15,773 bases of DNA from Eubacteriales bacterium. Lineage in GTDB: Bacteria > Bacillota_A > Clostridia > Saccharofermentanales > DTU023. Under the pieces are notes generated by a model, which did no database searches, was not told where the DNA came from, and saw only the letters and a list, made by a program, of their open reading frames with translations. Positions within the stretch are counted from its first letter, which is position 1; every line of letters starts with the position of its first letter. Shown here piece after piece: positions 6,264 through 12,783 of this stretch. Both the position numbers and the translations under genes were made by a program. The stretch covers positions 1 to 15,773 of the forward strand of contig JAUNLO010000008.1 in the NCBI GenBank assembly GCA_030532185.1. Reading direction: 5' to 3'.

Positions 6264-7691
6264 ATGAGTTGTAAATCGACATCGCAAAAGCTGCAGGGTA
6301 GTTTAGGGGAGCTGGGCCGAGGCAAGCAGGGACAAGAGGGCAGGGTCAGCCAGTTGGAAAAGAGCAAGGCTAGCCAGTTGCAAAAAAGTAGGGGCAAGTC
6401 ACCAGAGGGCCAGGCCAACCAGTCCCAAGAGGGCAAGGCCGGTTTGGTGCAAAAGGGGCCATCCCGCTTACCCCACACTCTGCGGGCCGGCTTCGGGAAA
6501 AAATTATTGGCCACCTTCCTGACCTTTGTGTTGCTAACGGGCATGCTGGGCTTAATGACCGGCTTAACTGCTTGCGGTGGCGGGGGTGAAAGTAAGTCCC
6601 AGGCGGATTCCCCAACCTCTGCTGGCCCTCTGCTCAAAATTGGTTCGGTAGGTCCCCTCACGGGAAGCGCCTCCATTTATGGTAGCTCCGCCAAGCGGGG
6701 GGCAGAAATTGCTGTAGAAGAGATCAATGCCCAGGAAAAGGACTTCCAGCTGGCCTTCCTCATGCACGATGATGAGGCAGACGGGGAGAAGGGCATCAAT
6801 GCCTACAACCAACTTAAGGACTGGGGCATGCAACTCTTGATGGGGGCCGTAACTACAGGTTCTTGTGTGGCGGTCGCGGCTGAAAGTTATGAGGATAGGA
6901 TCTTCACCCTAACTCCTTCTGCCTCTTCAGGAGAAGTCACAGCTGGTAAAGACAATGTTTTCCAAGTCTGCTTCACCGACCCCAATCAAGGGATTAAAGC
7001 TGCCAACTATATCGCAGACCACTTTGCGGATAAAAAGGTGGGGGTCATTTATAACAACTCCGATCCCTATTCCACAGGTATCTACAATGCCTTTAAGCAG
7101 GAGTTCGGCCAACTGGGTAAGGAATTAGTGGCCGTCGAGACCTATCCCGATGATACCAATGCAGATTTCAGCGCCCAACTTAGCTCTCTTAAGGCAGCGG
7201 GGGCAGACCTAGTCCTCCTGCCCATTTACTACACCCCTGCTTCAGTTATCTTGAAACAAGCCCAAGATCTCAAATACGCCCCTAAATTCTTCGGCCTGGA
7301 TGGCATGGACGGCATTTTAGATATTGAAGGTTTTGACCAGGCTCTAGCTGAAGGGCTCATGCTCATGACTCCCTTCAACCCCTGGTCAGAGGAGGCTAAG
7401 GTCCAGGCCTTTGTCGCCAAATACCAAGAAAAATATGATGAGCTACCCAACCAGTTTGCTGCAGATGGTTATGATGGTATCTATGCTCTTTACCAAGCCT
7501 TTAAGGCCCAAGCTTTGACTACGGATCTTGCCCCAGCAGACCTCTGCGAGAAGTTAGTTAAGACTTTTACTGGTGACTTTAGCTATGACGGTCTTACCGG
7601 TAAACAGATGACCTGGTCCAGCTCTGGTGAGGTCAGCAAGGAACCGACTATCTGTGTCATTCAAGATGGTAAATACGCAGATGTGAAATAA
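6264..7691 (+). CDS. livJ: Branched-chain amino acid-type ABC transporter substrate-binding lipoprotein
   Basis: This is a 475-residue extracytoplasmic binding protein of the LivJ/HAAT family (type I periplasmic-binding fold). Recognisable segments are LKIGSVGPLTGSASIYGSS, GAEIAVEEIN, a GAVTTGSCVAVA ligand-loop region, FTLTPSASS, VCFTDPNQG and the C-terminal FAADGYDGIYALYQAFKA. The mature protein starts at the lipobox Cys104 (LTAC followed by Gly-rich linker), so it is membrane-anchored. Oddly, about 75 residues precede the hydrophobic signal segment, and residues about 18-66 read as diverged 8-residue repeats rich in K, G, Q, E and S. The ATG at 6264 has a strong GAGGAGG eight bases upstream, so the extension is probably translated. 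The frame stays open to 6108 with no support, and a TTG/GTG at 6444/6447 would give a normal signal peptide. First gene of the transporter operon. The ligand may be Leu/Ile/Val, another amino acid or a short amide. Confidence 0.9.
   Translation: MSCKSTSQKLQGSLGELGRGKQGQEGRVSQLEKSKASQLQKSRGKSPEGQANQSQEGKAGLVQKGPSRLPHTLRAGFGKKLLATFLTFVLLTGMLGLMTGLTACGGGGESKSQADSPTSAGPLLKIGSVGPLTGSASIYGSSAKRGAEIAVEEINAQEKDFQLAFLMHDDEADGEKGINAYNQLKDWGMQLLMGAVTTGSCVAVAAESYEDRIFTLTPSASSGEVTAGKDNVFQVCFTDPNQGIKAANYIADHFADKKVGVIYNNSDPYSTGIYNAFKQEFGQLGKELVAVETYPDDTNADFSAQLSSLKAAGADLVLLPIYYTPASVILKQAQDLKYAPKFFGLDGMDGILDIEGFDQALAEGLMLMTPFNPWSEEAKVQAFVAKYQEKYDELPNQFAADGYDGIYALYQAFKAQALTTDLAPADLCEKLVKTFTGDFSYDGLTGKQMTWSSSGEVSKEPTICVIQDGKYADVK
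6310..6455 (+). repeat. Translated 24-bp degenerate repeat in the 5' part of livJ
   Basis: In-frame units of 8 codons read GRGKQGQE, GRVSQLEK, SKASQLQK, SRGKSPEG, QANQSQEG and KAGLVQKG. At DNA level the GCCAGTTG(G/C)AAAA block is the clearest duplicated piece. The frame is never broken although the sequence has diverged, which suggests either translation or recent origin. Confidence 0.7.
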
Positions 7692-7704
7692 GCTTGCGGG
7701 AGCT

Positions 7705-7737
7705 TCTGGCTTAGGCAGATCTCCTGCCTAAGCCAGA
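7705..7737 (+). promoter_or_regulatory. Strong intercistronic hairpin between livJ and livH
   Basis: A perfect 14-bp stem, TCTGGCTTAGGCAG (7705-7718) against CTGCCTAAGCCAGA (7724-7737), has a 5-nt loop and starts 13 nt after the livJ stop. Only CCCTTT follows, so it should be a poor terminator. It most likely acts as a partial attenuator or 3'-end stabiliser that raises LivJ over the membrane components, as is common after binding-protein genes. Degenerate CTAGGGAGGCGAGCC-like repeats follow at 7748 and 7782. Confidence 0.75.
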
Positions 7738-7829
7738 CCCTTTGAGTCTAGGGAGGCGAGCCTATTAGCAGGTCTTAGGGGCTAAGAAGGTGAGCCAGAC
7801 CCCTACTCACAGGAAGTGCTGGTGAGGAT

Positions 7830-8714
7830 ATGATTTTCTGGGAAAATGTGATTAACGGCCTATCTCTAGGCAGTGTTTATGCCATTATCGCTTTAGGCTA
7901 TTCCATGGTTTATGGCATCTCGAAAATGCTGAATTTTGCCCACGGCGATGTCATCATGGTGGGGGCCTATGTGTCCTTTAGTGGCCTGGCCTATCTCCAG
8001 CTGCCCCCTCTGCTGACGGTCTTGCTGGCCATGGGCTTTTGTAGTCTCCTAGGTATCTTGATTGAAGGCTTGGCCTACCGGCCTCTGCGGGGGGCCGGCT
8101 CCCTGGCTGTACTTATCACGGCCATTGGGGTGTCCTACTTCCTGCAAAATGTTGCTTTACTCATCTTTGGCAGTGCCCCCAAGTCCTACCGCTCCATCCT
8201 GGCTGGGGTGGACGGCCTACAACTTATGGGGGGCCAGCTCTTGATTACCTCGGAGGCCCTTGCCACCCTGGCCCTCTGTTTCCTGGTCATGCTGGCTATG
8301 GTGGTTTTCACGGAAAAGACTAAGGCGGGTAAAGCCATGCGGGCGGTGGCCGAAGATAATAAAGCTGCCAAGCTCATGGGTATCAATGTCAACACGACCA
8401 TTGCCCTGACCTTTGCCCTAGGCTCGGGCTTGGCCGCCCTGGCAGGGATTTTACTCTGCTCCTCCTATCCTGCTCTCCTACCCACTACCGGCGCTATGCC
8501 GGGGATTAAAGCTTTTACGGCTGCGGTTTTTGGGGGCATAGGGTCCCTACCGGGTGCCATGCTGGGTGGCCTGGTCTTAGGTCTCATCGAGATACTGGGC
8601 CGGGCTTATGTGTCTTCGGAACTCTCCGACGCTCTAGTCTTTGGTGTCCTCATTCTGGTTTTGCTGATTAAACCCACGGGGCTTTTGGGCAAGCCCATGC
8701 GTGAGAAAGTCTAG
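7830..8714 (+). CDS. livH: Branched-chain amino acid-type ABC permease LivH
   Basis: The product has 294 residues, the usual length of the family, and is almost entirely hydrophobic. It starts with the family's typical NGLSLGSVYAIIALGYSMVYG and GKMLNFAHGD-like motif (here SKMLNFAHGDVIMVGAY). It carries the cytoplasmic coupling segment MRAVAEDNKAAKLMGINVN that contacts the ATPases, and ends with the VFGGIGSLPGAMLGGLVLGL signature. One of two permease domains forming the channel with LivM. The ATG is preceded by GGTGAGG at close spacing. The stop abuts the next gene directly. Confidence 0.95.
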   Translation: MIFWENVINGLSLGSVYAIIALGYSMVYGISKMLNFAHGDVIMVGAYVSFSGLAYLQLPPLLTVLLAMGFCSLLGILIEGLAYRPLRGAGSLAVLITAIGVSYFLQNVALLIFGSAPKSYRSILAGVDGLQLMGGQLLITSEALATLALCFLVMLAMVVFTEKTKAGKAMRAVAEDNKAAKLMGINVNTTIALTFALGSGLAALAGILLCSSYPALLPTTGAMPGIKAFTAAVFGGIGSLPGAMLGGLVLGLIEILGRAYVSSELSDALVFGVLILVLLIKPTGLLGKPMREKV

Positions 8715-8723
8715 GTGTTCTTT

Positions 8724-10718
8724 ATGTCTACTTTATCTAGTTTGTTGAGTCGGTCTCAGATGACCAAATTAAGGGGGCACTTTTTCCGCAGCCCTTATCA
8801 GAAGCAAGAATTTTTCAGCTATGGTTTGGTTATACTGGGCTTCCTCAGTATTTCCCTGCTCCGTGCGGGCGGCCTCCTATCTCACTCTTTGGCGGGCCAG
8901 CTGGTCCCCATTTGTGCCTACATTATCATGGCCGTATCCCTCAACCTCGTGGTGGGGATCTCGGGAGAGCTTTCCCTAGGTCACGCCGGCTTCATGTCGC
9001 TAGGAGGCTTCTCTGCCATCGTCTGTGCGGGCTATCTGGAGCATTTTCTTCCCTCCGAGCCCATGCGTCTGGTTATATCTATAGTGGTGGGCACTCTCTT
9101 GGCAGGGATTTGTGGCTTCCTGATTGGTATTCCCGTGCTGAGATTACGGGGTGACTATCTGGCGATTGTTACCCTGGCTTTTGGGGAAATTATCAAAAAC
9201 TTACTCAATGTAAGCTATGTAGGACGCGAGGGCAGTCAATTGCGTTTTGCCACGGACCCGGAGGGCCTGGGCCTCAGTGGAGAAGGTAGACTCCTTCTCA
9301 GTGGTCCCATGGGGGCGATTCAAGTGAAAAGGTTGTCCACCTTCTTCACAGGCTTTGTCCTAGTTATGGTCAGCCTTTGGCTAGTGCAAAATCTCCTCAA
9401 TTCTGCCCAAGGACGGCGGATAAGGGCTGCCCGGGATGACCGGATTGCAGCCGAAGCTATGGGGATAGACGTCTTCCGCCATAAGATGCTCGCCTTTACG
9501 CTTTCGGCTTGCCTAGCCGGGGCGGCGGGTGCCCTATTTGGTCTCAATTTCTCCACCCTGCTACCCGCCAAGTTCAACTTCAATACCTCCGTCTTGATTT
9601 TGGTCTTCGTGGTCCTGGGTGGTATCGGCAATATTACGGGTTCGATTATTTCCGCGACCCTGCTGACCGTCCTTCCGGAACTCTTCCGCCAATTCGCCGA
9701 CTACCGCATGCTGACCTATGCAGTGGTGCTGATTCTGGTCATGATTTGTACCCATAATCCTACCCTGCGCTCCTATTTCCAGTCTGGGAAAAGCAAGCTC
9801 CTAGGTGTTCGGCCGCTACAAACCAAATTGCCCCGGGAAGATATTGTCCAGCACAAGGTCTACGGGGTGCAGGAACACTATGATGCAGCTGTGCCCACAG
9901 TTACCAGCAATCTCCTGCCGACTCGTGATTTAGGCAAGACGCCCATTTTAGAGATGCGAGGCTTGGGCATAGATTTTGGGGGACTGACTGCCGTGGATGA
10001 CTTTACTATTGCCATAGGACCCACGGAAATCGCCGGGATTATAGGACCAAATGGAGCAGGCAAGACCACAGTTTTTAACCTCCTCACCAAGGTCTATCAA
10101 CCCAGCCGCGGCCTCTTCCTCCTAGACGGCCAGGATACTGGCGGCCTCAATACCAGGCAAGTCAATCGCTTGGGCATAGCCCGGACCTTCCAGAATATCC
10201 GCTTATTCGACAAACTCAGCGTGGCCGAAAATATTCAGGCTGCCCTGCAAACCGCAGGCGACTATGGCCTGTTTAGCGCTATCTTGCACGGTCCCAAGTA
10301 TCATAAGCAGGAAGCTGAGTCTCAGGCCAAAGCCCTTGACCTCCTGGCTATTTTCGATATGACCGACTTGGCCCATACACCAGCTGGCTCCCTAGCCTAT
10401 GGAGACCGCCGTAAACTGGAAATCCTGAGAGCCCTGGCCACCTCTCCCAAAGTCCTCCTCCTCGACGAACCAGCTGCGGGCATGAACTCCAGTGAAACGA
10501 CAGAACTCATGCACAGCATCCGTAAAATACGTGACCATTTCGGCCTGGCCATCCTTTTAATAGAACACGATATGAATTTAGTCATGAATATCTGTGAGGG
10601 TATTGCCGTAATGAACTTTGGCCGCATCATTGCCAAGGGTACTCCGGCGGAAATTAAGCAGGATCCCGTGGTAATTGAAGCCTACTTGGGTAAGCAGAGT
10701 GAGAGGAGAAGATCATGA
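8724..10718 (+). CDS. Fused LivM permease - LivG ATPase
   Basis: This is one open frame of 664 residues. Residues 1 to about 352 are a LivM-type permease (SLNLVVGISGELSLGHAGF; coupling segment RIRAARDDRIAAEAMGIDV; VFVVLGGIGNITGSI). A linker (about 353-406) leads into a complete LivG-type ABC domain. That domain has Walker A GPNGAGKTT (441-449), Q-loop TFQNIRLF, signature LAYGDRRKLEILRAL (from 557), Walker B VLLLDEP (577-583) and switch His615. All catalytic motifs are intact, so the fusion should be functional and ties one permease to one ATPase. In most bacteria livM and livG are separate genes; fused forms are known. Start: the ATG at 8724 lies behind TAGGTG and is preferred. A GTG at 8715, immediately after the livH stop, would add three residues. 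Confidence 0.93.
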   Translation: MSTLSSLLSRSQMTKLRGHFFRSPYQKQEFFSYGLVILGFLSISLLRAGGLLSHSLAGQLVPICAYIIMAVSLNLVVGISGELSLGHAGFMSLGGFSAIVCAGYLEHFLPSEPMRLVISIVVGTLLAGICGFLIGIPVLRLRGDYLAIVTLAFGEIIKNLLNVSYVGREGSQLRFATDPEGLGLSGEGRLLLSGPMGAIQVKRLSTFFTGFVLVMVSLWLVQNLLNSAQGRRIRAARDDRIAAEAMGIDVFRHKMLAFTLSACLAGAAGALFGLNFSTLLPAKFNFNTSVLILVFVVLGGIGNITGSIISATLLTVLPELFRQFADYRMLTYAVVLILVMICTHNPTLRSYFQSGKSKLLGVRPLQTKLPREDIVQHKVYGVQEHYDAAVPTVTSNLLPTRDLGKTPILEMRGLGIDFGGLTAVDDFTIAIGPTEIAGIIGPNGAGKTTVFNLLTKVYQPSRGLFLLDGQDTGGLNTRQVNRLGIARTFQNIRLFDKLSVAENIQAALQTAGDYGLFSAILHGPKYHKQEAESQAKALDLLAIFDMTDLAHTPAGSLAYGDRRKLEILRALATSPKVLLLDEPAAGMNSSETTELMHSIRKIRDHFGLAILLIEHDMNLVMNICEGIAVMNFGRIIAKGTPAEIKQDPVVIEAYLGKQSERRRS

Positions 10719-11515
10719 GGAAGCAGGCAGAAGGGGTGGGGCAAAAGTTAAGCCTGGAGTTGACTCAAGTGGAGGATCAGAACAGGGAGCAGGATATCAG
10801 TTCCGAAGCAAGTATGCTCAAGGTCGACCAGGTGGACCTCTATTACGGCCCCATCCAGGCCCTCAAGCAGGTTTCCTTTGAGGTTAAGCCGGGCGAAATC
10901 GTTAGTCTCATTGGGGCCAATGGTGCGGGTAAGACCACCTGCCTGAGCGCCATCTCCGGCCTTCACCGTATTCAAGCCGGTCATATCTATTTTGCCGGCC
11001 AAGAAATTTCCCACACCCCGGCCCATAAACTAGTTACGGCCGGCCTGGCCCAGGTGCCTGAAGGTCGGCGGGTCTTCCTACAAATGACTGTCTTGGAAAA
11101 CTTGGAACTAGGAGCCTATACTCGGAAAAAATCCCAGCTCCAAGCTAAGTTAGACAAGGTTTTTGCCCTCTTTCCCCGGCTGGAAGAAAGGCAGAAGCAG
11201 ACGGCGGGTACCCTCTCGGGCGGAGAACAACAAATGCTAGCCCTGGGGCGGGCCCTGATGAGCCAGCCCCGCCTCCTCCTCCTGGATGAACCCTCTATGG
11301 GCCTGGCCCCCCTCATCGTGGAGCAAATTTTTGATATCATCCTCCAGCTCCATGACCTGGGTACCACCATCCTCCTAGTGGAGCAAAATGCCCACATGGC
11401 CCTATCTATTGCCGATAGAGCCTATGTCATGGAAACCGGCAAAATCACTTTGTCAGGGTCTGCCAGCCAACTTTTGGCCGATGATCAGGTAAGAAAGGCT
11501 TATTTAGGTGAATAG
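10715..11515 (+). CDS. livF: Branched-chain amino acid-type ABC transporter ATPase LivF
   Basis: This is the second nucleotide-binding subunit, 266 residues: Walker A GANGAGKTT (67-75), LSGGEQQMLALGRAL signature (from 167), Walker B LLLLDEP with D191-E192, and switch VEQN. LivF-specific features include the PEGRRVF loop and DEPSMGLAPL. The ATG overlaps the preceding stop (ATGA), implying translational coupling, and has AGAGGAGAAG upstream. The first 33 residues are a hydrophilic extension before the usual family start MLKVDQVDLYYG, for which an in-frame ATG exists at 10814; the coupled start with RBS is preferred. The last codons and stop are duplicated 72 bp downstream. Confidence 0.95.
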   Translation: MRKQAEGVGQKLSLELTQVEDQNREQDISSEASMLKVDQVDLYYGPIQALKQVSFEVKPGEIVSLIGANGAGKTTCLSAISGLHRIQAGHIYFAGQEISHTPAHKLVTAGLAQVPEGRRVFLQMTVLENLELGAYTRKKSQLQAKLDKVFALFPRLEERQKQTAGTLSGGEQQMLALGRALMSQPRLLLLDEPSMGLAPLIVEQIFDIILQLHDLGTTILLVEQNAHMALSIADRAYVMETGKITLSGSASQLLADDQVRKAYLGE

Positions 11516-11588
11516 TCAGTCGAACTAGCCGCCAACTGAGCCGGAGTTAAATTGTAAAAGGTAAGAAAAGCTTATTTAAGTGAATAAT
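11487..11588 (+). repeat. Duplicated 3' end of livF (two 30-bp direct copies)
   Basis: Copy 1 (11487-11516) begins AGGTAAGAAAGGCTTATTTA and runs through the livF stop. Copy 2 (11559-11588) begins AGGTAAGAAAAGCTTATTTA. They match at 27 of 30 positions, and all three differences are G-to-A changes. The offset is 72 bp. The DNA between them contains AACTGAGCCGGAGTTAA-like strings related to the 12-bp array at 5677. Confidence 0.9.
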
Positions 11589-11658
11589 TAATGCGACCTT
11601 TCTGCGCGCGAATCCTGTAGCGCTGTGCTCAGAGCTAGGTTTATAGTGTGGCCTCCAG

Positions 11659-11664
11659 TATAAT
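11659..11664 (+). promoter_or_regulatory. Candidate -10 box for the acetamidase gene
   Basis: A perfect TATAAT lies 41 nt before the ATG. The -35 position at 17 bp reads TAGGTT, a poor match. No terminator is visible between livF and here, so read-through from the transporter operon is also possible. Confidence 0.4.
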
Positions 11665-11705
11665 CATAAGTTAAGTACTCGTAGCATACAAAAGGAGGCG
11701 AGAAG

Positions 11706-12608
11706 ATGTATAAGGTCAAAAACGACACGGTTATCTACGCATTTGAACCCCAAATGCCAGCTGTACTTGAGGTGGAAGATGGTTCTGTCCTCACCTTCGA
11801 GAGCAACGATTGTTTTTATCAGCAAGTTCAGACTAATGAAGATGTCCTGGATGCCATTGATCATGAAAGACTAAATCCTGCTACGGGACCAGTCTTTGTT
11901 AAGGGAGCTCAAGCGGGCGATATCTTGAAGGTAGACATTTTGGATATCGCCGTGGCGGATAAGGGGGTCTCGGCGGTTGTCCCGGGTGAAGGGGCCCTGA
12001 AAGAGGAAGCCAAGGAAAAAATTGTGAGAGTTATCCCGGTAGTGGAGGGGGCTGCAGAGTATTTGGGTAAACGCATCCCCCTTAAACCCATGATTGGGGT
12101 AATCGGCGTGGCACCTGCGGAGGAAGACGGTCCCTGCATGACTAACACCCCTTGGAAGCATGGGGGTAATCTGGATACCCATGATATCCGTAAAGGTAGC
12201 TCGCTTTATTTACCGGTGCAGCAGGAGGGGGCCCTCTTGGCTCTAGGTGACTGTCATGCCCTCATGGGTGACGGAGAGGTTTGCTTCACGGGTTTAGAAA
12301 TCCCCGCACAAGTAAGTGTGCGCGTGAGTGTCATTAAGAACCGTAAGCTAGTCTGGCCCATGCTAGAGACGGAAACGGAAACCATGATTATTGCTTCCGG
12401 CCAAACGCTGGAAGAGGCAAACCGCAACGCCTTGAACGAGATGGTCACAGCCCTGGCCAAGATTTTTAATTGCATGTGGGAGGAGGCCTACATCCTGGCT
12501 AGCCTGGCGGTAGACGCTAGAATTTCCCAGGTCGTTAACCCAATGAAGACTGTACGTGCGGTGGTAGCTAAGAGTTTGGCCACTACTGAGCAAATCCTCC
12601 ATGCCTAA
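11706..12608 (+). CDS. Acetamidase/formamidase family protein
   Basis: This 300-residue cytoplasmic protein is of the FmdA_AmdA family, zinc-dependent hydrolases releasing ammonia from formamide or acetamide. Characteristic segments are LNPATGPVFVKGAQAGDILKV, the metal-site region HGGNLDTHD (from H152), LGDCHALMGDGEVCFTGLE (centred on H184) and VNPMKTVRAVV near the C-terminus. The length fits the small bacterial form. AAAGGAGG stands seven bases before the ATG. It follows a HAAT-type ABC importer by 190 bp. In Methylophilus a formamidase gene is linked to an amide/urea importer of this type, so substrate coupling is possible here, but substrate specificity within the family is poorly predictable. 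The next gene has its own strong promoter, so the amidase is probably last in, or alone on, its transcript. Confidence 0.88.
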   Translation: MYKVKNDTVIYAFEPQMPAVLEVEDGSVLTFESNDCFYQQVQTNEDVLDAIDHERLNPATGPVFVKGAQAGDILKVDILDIAVADKGVSAVVPGEGALKEEAKEKIVRVIPVVEGAAEYLGKRIPLKPMIGVIGVAPAEEDGPCMTNTPWKHGGNLDTHDIRKGSSLYLPVQQEGALLALGDCHALMGDGEVCFTGLEIPAQVSVRVSVIKNRKLVWPMLETETETMIIASGQTLEEANRNALNEMVTALAKIFNCMWEEAYILASLAVDARISQVVNPMKTVRAVVAKSLATTEQILHA

Positions 12609-12621
12609 GACTTGCATATTT

Positions 12622-12650
12622 TTGACATAAACATAACAATGCATTATTAT
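12622..12650 (+). promoter_or_regulatory. Near-consensus promoter of the OPT-DUF1028 operon
   Basis: TTGACA (12622-12627) and TATTAT (12645-12650) are spaced by 17 bp, the best promoter match in the window. It starts 14 bp after the amidase stop. The transcript would start near 12657, giving a ~127-nt leader. Confidence 0.85.
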
Positions 12651-12656
12651 TCAAAA

Positions 12657-12783
12657 TGAGTCTGCCCCTTACTTCGGCAGAAATTTTCACTATCTACTTT
12701 TGCCAACTTTTTAGGTTAAAAATCAGACAGTTAGACTGCCGAAGTACCATGGTCATGACAGAAAATATACAAGGAGATGTATT
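12657..12783 (+). promoter_or_regulatory. Structured leader of the OPT operon with alternative helices
   Basis: TACTTCGGCAG (12670-12680) is exactly complementary to CTGCCGAAGTA (12736-12746), an 11-bp helix closing a 55-nt loop. The left arm can instead form a local hairpin, TCTGCC (12661-12666) with GGCAGA (12676-12681). The two pairings share bases and exclude each other. The right arm ends 24 nt before AAGGAG (12771-12776). The loop holds a TTTTTAGGTTAAAAA dyad. This is the layout of a regulatory leader or of paired protein-binding sites. No known riboswitch class was recognised and no U-tract terminator is apparent. Confidence 0.55.

Noticed and set aside
6089..6676. 195-residue minus-strand frame opposite livJ
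   Set aside because: It mirrors the low-complexity start of livJ, is rich in repeated Trp/Pro/Ser, and has no family match I recognise.
11516..11658. Terminator between livF and the amidase gene
   Set aside because: No stable stem followed by a U-tract could be found; only the livF-end duplication and weak repeats are present.
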